Shown: positions 23,410-33,705 of the stretch, piece by piece
Position numbering within the stretch: position 1 is the stretch's first letter
Layout: each line of letters starts with the position of its first letter
Origin: Agelas oroides
Taxonomy: Eukaryota > Porifera > Demospongiae > Agelasida > Agelasidae
NCBI GenBank assembly: GCA_949130485.1
Contig: OX422183.1
Location: 23,481,702-23,545,701, forward strand
Length of the DNA stretch: 64,000 bases
Reading direction: 5' to 3'
The notes under the pieces: generated by a model
What the model was told of the DNA's origin: nothing
Databases searched by the model: none
The model's input: the letters and a program-made list of their open reading frames with translations, nothing else
Program-made: the position numbers and the translations under genes

Positions 23410-25120
23410 CCGATTGTCGATAGAGCGTAAGTAGTATCGCTACCGGAGCTAGAACCTGCTGCGAGCAGCAAATGAAAAAAAAAAGCAGGAATATTTAGCG
23501 TACAGCAGCTTTATAGTCTATAGTGGACCGTATATATGAGTTGATTTTCTAATTATCCGGAGCTATGAATTTGCTGTGATGTTATGCAAAATGAGATATT
23601 ACCAGTGGCACATGCAGCGAATATCATGAAGTAATCTTCAGCCACTCTTTTTGCTCTTTGTTGCTCCCATCTTTGTCTGTCTCTTCTTCCATTACCACCT
23701 CTTCCCCATCCTCCTAGTCATAATAAGGCAAACACTATAAAGTTGAGATGGATGTAGAAACTTCTGACAGCCGTGCATGCACCAGGATTGTGTGCTCCAC
23801 CTAGGAAAGTAAAGGCAATAACATTTCAGCTAACGGTAAACATGGTACCCAGATACTAAGACTTGTTTTCATGGGAAAAGAATTTGGGAAGCTAATGTCA
23901 TCTGTAACTAGTTACAAAGGGTACAAAAAATATCAACATATAGGATGGCAGGCATAGCGGCTACATTTGACCCTAAATAATGCACATTTGAGGGATTGTA
24001 GTTTACATGCACAGTACGATACTACTTTGGACAGAGTGAGTAGCTAGTGATCACAACAGTGACAGACTCATCATGGCTTCAACCTCAAAGGAAGCAAACA
24101 GTTCTGGTTTATAGTGGAACACTGGAGGCAGCTTGGAGAAACAGAAGTTGCTACATGTGCAAAATACACTGTAAATCAATGCGCACACAGTTCATAAAAC
24201 CTTGAAGCTAGCAGGTGAATCTTGGTTAGTACAGTCTCATTCACGGGCCCAGCCCAGCTTTTGGTTGCCTACTTTCTGTAATTCAAGGACAGAAAGCTGG
24301 GTAGGAGCCTGAAAAAGAGGCTTCTTCTTGTCCAAGTTTGCCTGCTAACAGCCTGTACCTACACTTGTATTATAAACTCACCACTAAAAATCACTTTCCA
24401 ACTGTCCAGAACGGCTGTACACATCTTTCAAATGCTTATGATACGAGAACAGCAAGGATGGTTGCTTCTTCAAGCAAAAAACTAACGCTAGGCTAGCTTT
24501 AGTCCGCATTCCAGCGCGCGCGTATCTCCGAGATTTGTTTGCGTACACGCCTAGTTTCTGCATATATTGTAGCCCTATTCCAGTGCTTTCGAATGGTACC
24601 TGTTTCATGCAGCTCAGGGGGGGGGCAAACAAAACGTTCCACCAAAAACCGCACCCCTGTTGCACGAGGTACGATCGAACCGTCCGTAAACAACGGCTTC
24701 CCTACACGAAGCGGTAAGAAACTGCAACTTCAAACGTTGGATCTCGATAGTAGACTCATTGGTCTATAAAACCGCTGGCAAAGTAGGCGCCTACAGCTTC
24801 TTGCTTGTTGGCAAGAGACTTTGGAAACTCACCGGAAGACAATGTGCCGTTAATTAAACGCTGGAATGCGCCTGCGTTTTTAACTTCCAGTTTTTTTTCA
24901 ATAATCCCCGTATACTTGTCACTGGCGGAACGACTGTCCGCGAGACTAGCAAGAGACTAGGCTAGGTTCCACCAACGTAGGCAAGAGCGACAGTGGACAA
25001 GTTACTCGTGCGTGCAAGTTGCACCGGAAGTCACATGACCAATTAGGGCGGTACCATATGGGATTGGGTGAAAAGACAGTCTCCCAATCATTATAACCGC
25101 ATTGTTAATGCATTTTGTGT
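23410..25120. other. No gene recognised
   Basis: Contains a CpG-containing block near 24490-24730 and 24840-25030 but no exon chain I can support and no complete element. It may belong to the promoter region of the candidate gene starting at 25225. Confidence 0.4.
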
Positions 25121-25123
25121 CCC

Positions 25124-25133
25124 GACCAATCAG
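25124..25133 (+). promoter_or_regulatory. CCAAT box upstream of a candidate first exon
   Basis: GACCAATCAG lies about 95 bp before the ATG at 25225, in a stretch with GCGGCGGCCGG. This fits a TATA-less animal promoter (inference). Confidence 0.4.
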
Positions 25134-25224
25134 ATTTAGCTTAGATAAGTACTGTACTGCGGCGGCCGGACTGTTGTGAAGGGCTGGATAGGAGGCTTGT
25201 TTTGACTGTTATCCTCACTTCGCG

Positions 25225-28200
25225 ATGTCTCTTGGTAAGTTTAAGAGTTTTATGGTGGGCGAGGGCTTTGACTTCAGTTTGGTTTCGGTACCAAACCTTC
25301 ACACGGTGGGTAGTGAAGTTATAGTTTTGCGGAGCCAGACTCTCACACGAAAAGCACTGTCAGCAAGTCAGTAGGTATTAAACTGGGTGGTGCGAACAAG
25401 TGTGCGATTGAAAAGAAAGTCATGGAAGTGACATTGAAGTCAGACTCTTAAACAGTAACCTAATTGTCGGTAGTCTACAATCACTGGACTGGACTGGTGG
25501 ACTGGACTGGTGGACTATTTTAAAAATCATTTTTATGCTCGCTAATGAAAACTCACCTGTAGGGTTGCATTTGGAAACATAGCCACTCCTTCACAGACTC
25601 TAGCAAGAACGTTTAAGAACTCGATGACATGAAGCATGTACACTCAATCCTATAAAGCCTACTTGGCAAGCCTAGAGGCATCTACCATTAGCAATACAGA
25701 TGTCGCTTGGAATGACTCTGATTGGTTACTTGATTATACTTGCAGATCAATAACACACACTATGCACTTATGGTAGTGTAGTCAAAGCGCAAGTGTACAA
25801 GTCATTTATCCAACTGCAAGCGTCATATGTAGCTAGTGACTAGTAGTCTCGTGTAGCCAGACTCGCCGGAAGATCGTGAGAGTATCGCTACATGAGACTA
25901 AGTGAATAGACCCTTCACTAAAGACTTGTACTCAGACAGTTATCTACACCATAACATTGAATGACAAAAAAAGACTGCGACCTGGATGTGAGGCTGAAAC
26001 TACGTGCATCACACCATGCTACACACTAAGCACAAAGTAAAGCAAGGCCTCACTACTGTTGTAGCACTACAGTTATTTACTTCATGTTTAAACAGAGAGA
26101 ATAGTGTGTACAGGTTTATAAAGACTAAAATCCATCATGTCTAAACCTACACTGTAAAAACAAATTTGCTGTTTTAGCAAATTATTTCGTTACTACAATT
26201 GCGTGACTATCCTTCCTACGCTAATTCAAAGAATGTAGTGCTTGTAAAACATTTTGTGGGAGGCTATTAAAGTTTACTCATGTATCAGCTCCCACTGCAT
26301 GAATCTTTTCCAGCACTGCATTCATAAAATTTTATAGTAAGGATAGTCATGCAACTGTAGTAACCAAATACTTAGCTAAAATAACAACTTTGTTTTTGCA
26401 GTGATACAGGAGAGTGAGGTCTCATAAGAGAGCACAAAAGATTTTTTTAGCACAAAAAATGTCAATCCACCAGTCCAGTCCACTAGGCCAGTCCAGTGAT
26501 TGTAGACTACCCTAATTATCGCCTCCAGAAATTCCTGGGCCTATTAGCACCAACTCAATAGGCGAGTGTCACTGGACTCTCTCCCCGCTTTTCGTGTGAG
26601 AGTCTGGCTCTGCGAGACTAAGGGTGGTGTAGCTGGTGAAGGGAGGGTTGTTGGTGAATGTAAATGTCACTCCTGGGGTAAGTGCACCCTAGCCTCGTTC
26701 CCAGGCTCTCTCCTCAAAAACGTGTGGAGGAGAGAGCCTGGTAACATCCGCAGGAAAAGTTGTCGACTTCCGGCGCCTGGCTCTGGCAGTACCGATCAGA
26801 TTGCAGCACGAAACCATGTGTACATGTGACGTTTTCATGTGAGAGTCTGGCTCCGCGAGACAAGTGAAGTTGTACCGTACGAATTGCAACAAGATTCAAG
26901 AGAGATATATGCTGAAGTCTGAGCTCTTTTTATTGGAGGGACTATATGCTGATGTCATGGTGGGCGGGGGGAGTGTATAGCTTTTGGTACAAAATCCTCG
27001 CACATGGGCATGCAACTGTCACTACATGTACAAGGTTTACTAAGGTATCGATAGTACTTGTGTGTGAGGGATTTTGCCATTCAACCTGAGTTCAAGTATA
27101 AATATAATCCCCTCAGTTTTTCCATCTACTTGTTGCAAACCACTGTCGACTCAGTTGATGCAAGGTTGTTGGTCCCTTGGAGCCTGAGTGCTTTGGACTG
27201 ATTATGGAGCAAATTATAAGGCAGCCCTGAAACATTGTTTTCAGCACCAACATACACTGCAAGAAATTTGGTGGGTTTTTCCCACCAAGGCTCCCCCCCC
27301 CCCCCCGTCACACCCCCAGTGTGAAGTCACATCAGCAGTACTAGTTAGATGATTGATCATCGTGGGGTGAGCCCGAGCAAGCAGCACACTGCTGATTTGC
27401 TACTTTTCATGGCACACAGCAACATTTGTCACTTGATCTCTACTATAAGCCAAACCGTACTATAAGTAGCTATTATTGCTGATCACGTGATCTTCAGCCA
27501 ATCAGGTGTTTAGAATTTGGTCAGGTGACTGCACATTAAATCGCTTAATGTACACTTAAGTGTGCATTAAGTTGTTAGTGCACACTTTTCTAAGTACAAC
27601 GTTGAGTGATTTCCGTAAGTCTAAGACATGAAATACGGGCAAACGACGTCCATGGAAGTATATTGCTGACTGAAGGTACTAAAACTGTTTTTTTTTTTCT
27701 GCGCACATACGCGCATCCGCACAGAACAGGCTGGTAAGCCTTCAATGTCGTTGAGAAGTGCTAAAGCATGTGTCGTTTGTGCTTAACTCTACTATTCACT
27801 TCACGGAAATGCTTTAAAACAGCACAGAAGCAAGTATACAAAAAAAACACAAATACGGAAAGTACTTACGAAGTGTTAGCTTACTTGGTGCCGTCTTTTC
27901 GGACTTCCGTGACGCATCTACCGGCTTCCCCAACCAGTAAGCAAGTCTAACTAGCATGGACAACGAACTTATGGTGCAGGATATCGATTTGAGCGGCAGC
28001 CCATGCGCTCCAGACACGAATCCACCGGTCGTTAGGCCACTGCCTTGTCTATAAAACAGCTCCCAATGTTATGTCTACCTTTTTGCTTACCTAAACTAGT
28101 GATAATACGACGTACAATTGCCTTTTCGAGCCATTCACACAACGGCTCTCTCGAATGCTCGAACGTTTGGAATGACTCAGCAACAACAAACCCGCCACCT

Positions 28201-31200
28201 GATTGGCTGAAGGTCACGTGATCAGCAATACATTCTTTATAACACACTTAGATGCATGCACTTAGCGTTGTCCCCAGGCTCTCTCCTCAAAAACGGGGGG
28301 AGGAGAGAGCCTGGTAACATCCGCGGGAAAAGTTGTCGACTTCCGGCGTGTCATCATTCATGTGATCAACGTAGGACGCTCCCACTTTAGTAATAATTAT
28401 CATGTGATTTAATAACCTCCCATGCAATATCGGTACTAGCAGCACAAGCTATTTACAATTTCGCTCCTCGTCTTCGAGGCATCCGAAGCTCTGTTGAGTT
28501 CCGTGACACACTTTGCACATGTAAACTCGGAGCAGCGAAGTATGGTGAGCGAGTCGGTCCCGGAAACCAACTACAGCGAACTTCGATCTTGGACTCTCTG
28601 GACTTGCGCCCCTTCCGCACATTCGAAAACTGTTTTTCACCAACCTTCGAGGTGTAGTCTACGCTTAACAAGTTCATTTTCGAGTTGCCAATTTTTGCTG
28701 AGTGGACAAAATGTCACGTGTCCACGTGGTTTCGTTCTGCACTCTGATTGGTACCGCCAGAGCAAGGCGCCGGAAGTCGACAACTTTTCCCGCGGATGTT
28801 ACCAGGCTCTCTCCTTCCCCCGTTTTTGAGGAGAGAGCCTGGGGACGAGGCTAGCATGCACTCGCCTTCGGCTCATGCATTACGTAACCTCAACCGTTAT
28901 TGCATCATCCTCGCGCGCGCAAATTAAAACACTTATGGTTAGCTAAGTGTGTTATAAATAATACTTATTGATATGTAGCTAAGGCCACTATTTGTTGCAT
29001 ATTAGTTTCTCATCTCCAACTGCTTTTTGGGGACCCGCTTCACTAACCCATTATCGCCATTTATATCGTGTACTTTTCGATCTCATGCTCGGTATGCCAG
29101 TCATTTCTCCAGCCAGGGTAGCTACTGTGGCTACACATGCATAGACTTAGCTTCAAGCTCAAATCATGAGCTTAGTCTCCGGCGTTTTATGCATGGCCCT
29201 TACCTCAAGCGCCTCAACCACTGTCCATAATTTACACCATTGTGAGCAGCCTGCTGTTGAAAGTCTATATTGTCAGTAGTGTACAGACAGCTGCAGAAGG
29301 CGGCAGAGATTCTGCTTCATGGCTGATGCGTGGCGACTCCCATCGGCTATTTCTTTAACAGCCCGTTTACACTAGTGCTCTGGATCGAAACGGTTCGACT
29401 CAGTTCGAGTTATCTCGTAATGTAAACGCGAACCGAACCGCACCGAACCGCTCCAAACAAGACCTACAACCCCTGTTGAACTGGTCCCGCTCCCGCAAAT
29501 GAGGTCGAACCCGTTGGACACACGTGACTGGTTGCCACGCACGTGTTAGTCAAAATGGCTACAAATTGGACTGATGCAGAGACTTTCCGGTTTTAAATCC
29601 TGTTGCACACTGACAACGCCCTCAGTGTAAACGCACTTCCCGGATCGAACTGGAGCGATCCCACTGGTACCGCTACGTAGTGTAAATGGGCTGTAAGATG
29701 CCTCAAGTAAGGACTATCCACAACGTGCAATGCTGTGTTCATGCAGGCTTAGCCTACAGTTAGCCAGAGTAGCTGCTTAGATATAGGACAAATGTCTCCA
29801 TTGTATGGTACCACTCTATGACAAGCTCCCTTTAGTGTATATATGGGCCAAGCTGCCAGCTTGCAGCTGTGACAAATAATTATGCTATGCACAGCATGTT
29901 GGAGCAATTTGCTATAACTTATTAATGGGTGCCTTCTGCTAGTGCTGTACTTTCAACATGCAGCATCTTGTGTGAAATGGTTAGTACAATGTAACCAGAA
30001 ATTCTTATGTTTATACAATAAGTATTGGTTTAATTAATGCTTTTATACAAAAACAAAACTTTCAGTGGCTTCTCAGTTGGCTTCTGCATAATAGAAGAGA
30101 AGGTTATCTGTTACCAACTTGAGCTCGGAAAATAACTTGCCGACGTTTCGACTGAATGCTCCAGTCGTCATGATTTGCAGTATGTTCATGCTCTTTTTCC
30201 TCAACAAAAACACAATGGGGCTTTTCTTGGAGAAGGTCCAAGCATTTTATGATAAGTACAAGTATTTTGACTCAAAAATACTTGTACTTATCATAACACA
30301 CTTGGGTTTTAGCATGCTTGGACCTTCTCTTAGAAAAGCCCGATTTTTGAAACGCACTTTGTACATGTTAAGGATATGAAAATCAAGCAATCAATAAATG
30401 CATATGACTCCCAGCCTATGCAACTTTGGAGAGGAACATGTGTATATTTACCTCATTCGCCACCCCTCTACTCAATTCTCTCACCTCCTCCAGCTGTACA
30501 GAGTTCTCCAGACAACACTGATGTCTCTGAAGTTGATTCTACTCCACTTGGTGTGTAATACTTAAAGGGAGGGAGACATGAAAAATTTTTATTCTATTTT
30601 ATTAGCTATTCTTGAACCTTGGGTTGAGTACTGTTTGCATACTTTTTTGGAGATTTTTTGCTCAACTAGTTTCTGCAGTAAATGAGGTTAGTTTCTTCCG
30701 TTGAAAGCAAAGAATCAGAAGTCTCAGAGGTGGAAGGTGATCTAGAAACAGTCGAACCGTATCAGTTTGAGTCCGTAGCTAGTGATTCATCAGCAGCAGT
30801 CAGATAAAGAGGCAAAAGATAACTCTGGAAACGAAGAAAGACTCCCCCGCAGACTGGTAAGAATTTGCATGCATGACTATTAAAGATAATCCTAGCGTGT
30901 TCCAAAAATTACACTACGACATATTATTGTAGGTGTCAGTGTGGAAATTGTGTGATTATGCCCACCGCCCATGAGTGCATTTGCTGTTGTACATTATCCT
31001 CGGTGGCCATTCTGTACAACAAATTTATTGTAAACTTTCATATAGCTACGCTAGACTATGCCTGACTTGCTCGGCACACTGGATACACTGCAAAGAATGA
31101 ACTTTTGAAACATTGGACCCAAAAGTAGCTTGGTGTTGAGAAGTTGTAAATGTTAACTGATATGCATCACACCACTAGTGCAAAATGTTTTTTGGGGGGA

Positions 31201-32596
31201 CTTGTAGACTCTTTCTGGCACCAGACTAATTCATTGGACTCCAACTTAATTGATGTCAGTAGAAGCACAACATGGCTGGATGTGCATACCATCCTCTGCG
31301 TAAGAGTTCTCAACAAAGCTTTGCTGAATGCTGCCAGCCTTGTTCTCAGGCCCTGCGCCAGGTTACCAAGGCGGCGCTGATATTCAGCAGTTGGGAGGGG
31401 GGGAGGGGGGACATCCTGTCCTGACAGGGGACATTTGGTCCTAGGACCATGCGTCTGGGGGGACAGCTAGTCCTAGGACCACATGTCCGGGTGGGGGGGG
31501 GGACATCTGCACACCCTTTCTACTTCACAACAGCAAATGCACTCATGGGCGGTGGGCATAATCACACAATTTCCACACTGACACCTACAATAATAATATG
31601 TCGTAGTGTAATTTTTGGAACACACTAGGATTATCTTTAATAGTCATGCATGCAAATTCATACCAGTGGCGGAGTCTTTCTTCGTTTCCAGAGTCATCTT
31701 TTGCCTCTTTATCTGACTGCTGCTGATGAATCACTAGCTACGGACTCAAACTGATACGGTTCGACTGTTTCTAGATCACCTTCCACCTCTGAGACTTCTG
31801 ATTCTTTGCTTTCAACGGAAGAAACTGAACAAAGACAGGCTAAGATCGCCAGAATCGTTGCTGCTGTCGCTCATGGTAGCCAACTGCTCTCTATTTAACG
31901 CTCGAGGCATGCGTTCAATGTGACGTCCATTGTAACCATGCCCTCTTACACCAAAAACCGGATGGAGCTACAACGCATGCAATTAGCAGTGAAAACTAAC
32001 CTCATTTACTGGTTGAGCAAAAAATCTCCAAACAATTATGCAAACAGTATTCAACCCAAGGTTCAAGAATAGCTAGAATTTTCATGTCTCCCTCCCTTTA
32101 AAGTGGTACAGTTAATCATTAATAATGTACGTAAGTCATTCCTATACTGAATTCTTCTAAGTCCCATTTTGTTGATTAGCACACATGCAACCATAGTAAC
32201 CAAGAATAATAGTTTGCTAAAATGACAATTTAGTATTTCAGTGAGCTGTTCACTGTTCAATATAGTACATTGGCTCTGCCTCACTGTTCACTTCAGATCT
32301 TGATGATGATCTTTTCGATGTGCAAAGTGAGCTCATCCCAGTTGCTGCAAGCTGGAGGAGCATTGGTATTGCTCTGCGACTAAAATGTGATGTCCTGGAT
32401 ACCATTGACACCATGTGCAGGGGAAACCTTCATGCCTGCCTAAATTCAGTGGTGATTGAGTGGCTGAAGAGGAACTACAATGTGAAGAGGTTTGGTGAGC
32501 CAACTTGGCAGTGGTTGGTAGAAGTAGTGGGCCACCCAGCAGGTGGAGCTAACACAGTACTTGCAAGGGAGATAGCCACGAGACACAAGGCTGGAG
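25225..32596 (+). CDS. Death-domain protein, candidate first two coding exons
   Basis: Exon 1 (25225-25234) is ATG TCT CTT G followed by the consensus donor GTAAGT. Exon 2 (32297-32596) follows CTTCAG and ends at GGA G|GTAGGT. The split codon G|AT joins in frame, so the protein would begin MSLDLDDDLFDVQSEL. Exon 2 encodes about 100 residues of a death-domain-like fold: a helix with AASWRSIGIALRLKCDVLDT, then CLNSVVIEWLKRNY, then GEPTWQWLVEVVGHPAGGAN and LAREIATRHK. The W..iG..L.l....ld.I pattern and GEPTW..Lv box are typical of the many death-domain proteins of sponges. Such domains recruit partners in apoptosis or innate immunity. The intron of about 7 kb is full of transposons. Exon 2 is firm as a death domain; the link to exon 1 rests on phase and promoter context only. 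Further exons are expected downstream. Confidence 0.6.
25844..25900. mobile_element. 57-bp hairpin micro-MITE (TAGTCTCG family)
   Basis: The ends TAGTCTCGTGTAGCCAGACT and CATGAGACTA are inverted. Flanks AGTGACTAG (25835-25843) and AGTGAATAG (25901-25909) form a 9-bp duplication with one mismatch. Confidence 0.8.
26150..26403. mobile_element. Palindromic MITE, CACTGTAAAAACAAATTTGC family
   Basis: The left arm CACTGTAAAAACAAATTTGC ... GACTATCCTT is inverted at about 26340-26403 (GGATAGTCATGCAACTGTAG ... TTTTTGCAGTG). Total 254 bp. The ends resemble those of the foldback at 52871-57449. Confidence 0.75.
27461..28241. mobile_element. Inverted-repeat element, ends ATTGCTGATCACGTGA
   Basis: ATTGCTGATCACGTGATC.TTCAGCCAATCAGGTG at the left is inverted at 28192-28241. 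The interior has nested palindromes of GCACATTAA / CTTAATG at about 27530-27590. Just left of it (27292-27307) is a C homopolymer, and 27347-27420 is a reversed fragment of the 4911/41245 MITE family. Confidence 0.6.
28239..28955. mobile_element. Small TATAACACACTTAG MITE split by a later insertion
   Basis: TATAACACACTTAG at 28239-28252 is inverted as CTAAGTGTGTTATA at about 28938-28953. Without the 28263-28853 insertion and one copy of its 9-bp duplication, this leaves a MITE of little more than 110 bp. Confidence 0.6.
28263..28853. mobile_element. MULE-like MITE with hairpin-bearing ends (TAGCCTCG family)
   Basis: Exact 9-bp duplication GCATGCACT (28254-28262, 28854-28862). The ends start TAGCGTTGTCCCCAGGCTCT and, inverted, TAGCCTCGTCCCCAGGCTCT. 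Each roughly 85-bp inverted repeat contains its own hairpin (GGCTCTCTCCTC ... GAGGAGAGAGCC) followed by AAAAGTTGTCGACTTCCGGC. A partial copy lies at 26691-26830. Confidence 0.9.
29359..29693. mobile_element. PIF/Harbinger-type MITE, 335 bp
   Basis: TAA (29356-29358, 29694-29696) flanks ends CAGCCCGTTTACACTA and, inverted, CAGCCCATTTACACTA. The 3-bp TAA duplication and the CAGCCCnTTTACACTA end fit PIF/Harbinger. Interior units GAACCGAACCGCACCGAACC suggest transposase sites. Confidence 0.7.
30221..30347. repeat. Long perfect-stem hairpin
   Basis: GGGCTTTTCTTGGAGAAGGT through CAAGTATTTT is inverted across a GACTCA loop as AAAATACTTGTACTTATCAT ... ACCTTCTCTTAGAAAAGCCC. The left arm is about 52 bp; the right has a short insertion. 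It could be a small foldback MITE. Confidence 0.7.
30494..30558 (+). CDS. Possible terminal exon of a host gene
   Basis: A pyrimidine-rich tract (TTCTCTCACCTCCTCCAG) precedes 65 nt that read VQSSPDNTDVSEVDSTPLGV and a TAA at 30556-30558. The exon would enter in phase 1, the same phase as the ATG exon at 25225 leaves. It may be an alternative end for that gene or chance. Confidence 0.25.
30725..30990 (+). pseudogene. P2RX7 C-terminal-domain-like exons, left arm
   Basis: The acidic leader ESEVSEVEGDLETVEPYQFE and a downstream exon 30928-30990 reading CRCQCGNCVIMPTAHECICC are visible. A GT donor after CAGACTG (about 30857) and an AG acceptor at 30929-30930 frame an intron of about 70 bp. Together these match the P2RX7 intracellular C-terminal domain pattern (acidic leader, WCxCGxCxxMPTxxECxCC). 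The leader and the cysteine exon are not in one clean frame, and the initiating exon is absent from this arm. Confidence 0.55.
31386..31500. repeat. G-rich tract with repeated TCCTAGGACCA palindromes
   Basis: Many runs of four or more G (candidate G-quadruplex) alternate with GGGGACATTTGGTCCTAGGA and GACAGCTAGTCCTAGGACCA units. It forms the loop between the arms of the palindromic element. Confidence 0.6.
31527..31880 (-). pseudogene. P2RX7 C-terminal-domain-like exons, right arm (fuller copy)
   Basis: On the minus strand an ATG near 31875 starts MSDSSNDSGDLSLSLF, followed after a one-base frame slip by SSVESKESEVSEVEGDLETV and EPYQFESVASDSSAAV. Then DKEAKDDSGNEERLRHW splices to CQCGNCVIMPTAHECICC (31589-31527), which continues CEVERVC toward the G-rich centre. 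In animals this Cys-rich domain sits at the cytoplasmic tail of P2X7 and in many stand-alone proteins of corals and sponges. The downstream half of the domain is missing. The arm also keeps about 110 bp upstream of the ATG, possibly a promoter. Confidence 0.6.
32103..32241. mobile_element. Right-half remnant of a CACTG-family MITE
   Basis: AAGTCCCATTTTGTTGATTA through CAACCATAGTAACC to TTTCAGTG matches the right halves of 15390-15609 and 26150-26403. It ends about 55 bp before the death-domain exon. Confidence 0.55.
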
Positions 32597-32758
32597 GTAG
32601 GTCTAGTATCTAACTGCAAACACAAATTCTGATGTAGTTTGATCTCTAGCTTCTGATATAGATCAATATATATGTAGATATCTCAGATAAGGGAGTAACT
32701 AATCATTTAAGAAAGTTAGCCAAATACTGCTCTCAGGTCATGGAAAAAATGCTTTTAA

Positions 32759-33394
32759 CTCATTGCATGCGGAAATAATTTACGCGTTACACTTTAGCAA
32801 TGCGGAAATTGCCCTTAATCAGCATTGTCAAGTCTGAAGCTCAGAGTTGACAAGTGTGCTAGCAGGCCCTGGGCAGTGGCAGCGGCCTGAATTGTGTACC
32901 TAGCATGTAAACTAGGCCAGACTAGTTTATCTGAGTGGCTTATCACTGCCAAATAAGCTATTTCTATTTGTTTGAAGCCATTCTCTGCTTGCTATACATC
33001 GTAGCTGACTAGCAGTTTGAAACGGCACGATTCTACTGCTGGATACTTACAGCTCCGACTTATAAGCCAGTTTCCAAGTTATATGAAGGTTAACTCCTAT
33101 GTACCTCAAGTTAAAACTAGAAGCTGTTTGCTCACTGTGTTTAAGCAAAAGCTTCATGTCTGATAAACTCGCGATCACCCCCGAACTAGCACCGCCTCTT
33201 TCTGCCATTCCAGAGTGATGATGTCAGCAAAAAGGTGTGGTCTAGCCTAAATATAAAGGGGCTTATCCCCGAGTTTTGCTAAGCTTCTCAGCTTCGTGGG
33301 AAATGGTGAGTTCTACTTTACGGGCCACTTTAGTGGCCTTCTGTGTGGGCTGACAATTATTGGGCCACTAAAGTGGCCTCCTGCGTGCAATAAG
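32759..33394. mobile_element. piggyBac-type MITE, copy a (636 bp)
   Basis: TTAA at 32755-32758 and 33395-33398. The ends are CTCATTGCATGCGG and, inverted, CTTATTGCACGCAGG. Two palindromes GGCCACTTTAGTGGCC (33323-33338) and GGCCACTAAAGTGGCC (33363-33378) lie 40 bp apart and end 16 bp from the right end. The interior (ACTAGTTTATCT, TGTTTGAAGCCATT) is shared with 40780-41130 and 60313-60938. Confidence 0.8.
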
Positions 33395-33398
33395 TTAA

Positions 33399-33508
33399 CC
33401 CTTGATATGTGGAAGTAGTTATTAATCACAGTTTATTAATGTGGAAGTTATTTAATATTAGTGTTATCTCAATCTGAAGACCAAAGTGGCTAGCGTTGCT
33501 AGCTAGCC
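33399..33508. mobile_element. piggyBac-type MITE, copy b, left piece
   Basis: Begins right after the TTAA shared with copy a (CCCTTGATATGTGG). GACCAAAGTGGCTAGCGTTG corresponds to GGTCAAAGTGTCAAGCGTTG of copy c (near 60400). The rest of this copy resumes at 40751, after the Ngaro element. Confidence 0.7.
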
Positions 33509-33705
33509 TTTAACGTCGTGTCGGGATAAGGCGCTCGCATTGCTTGCACCGCTAGCTATATAGGGGTGGAGACATGCTGGGTCGGGCTGACGCTGGCTAT
33601 AACTTGCTTATCGGCAATCCGATTTATATTAGCTACCTCCTTTTTATGGCTACGACAAGCTGTGTAGCGATTGGGGGCGGTGAGTGAAAGGTTCATCTTT
33701 CACCC
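33509..33705 (-). repeat. Ngaro split repeat B2
   Basis: TAACGTCGTGTCGGGATAAG through AAAGGTTCATCTTTCACCC, matched at 34203-34397 (B1). It contains GCTAGCTATATAGGGGTGGA. Confidence 0.85.

Larger units (their letters stand above)
25469..26511. mobile_element. GGTAGTCTACAATCACTGGA MULE-like element, 1043 bp
   Basis: The ends GGTAGTCTACAATCACTGGA are inverted copies of each other and are followed by tandem CTGGACTGG units. Flanks CTAATTGTC (25460-25468) and CTAATTATC (26512-26520) are a 9-bp duplication with one mismatch. No transposase is visible. It is itself the host of the MITEs at 25844 and 26150. Confidence 0.85.
25321..26862. mobile_element. Composite element, TAGTYTCGCGGAGCCAGACT ends, 9-bp duplication
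   Basis: AGTGAAGTT (25312-25320 and 26863-26871, exact) flanks it. The left end reads ATAGTTTTGCGGAGCCAGAC and the right end GTCTGGCTCCGCGAGACA. A second inverse copy of the left end (TTTTCGTGTGAGAGTCTGGC) lies at about 26589-26620. Nested inside are the elements at 25469-26511, 25844-25900 and 26150-26403, and a TAGCCTCG-family piece at 26691-26830. Confidence 0.65.
30566..32097. mobile_element. TTAA-flanked palindromic element with P2RX7-C-like cargo
   Basis: TTAA at 30562-30565 and 32098-32101 flanks ends AGGGAGGGAGACATGAAAA and, inverted, AGGGAGGGAGACATGAAAA. The arms are inverted copies over more than 400 bp; the right arm (about 31524-32097) is longer and keeps an extra block near 31833-31990. 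TTAA duplications fit piggyBac or Kolobok. No transposase is seen. The centre (31386-31500) is G-rich with two GGTCCTAGGACC-like palindromes. Confidence 0.8.
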
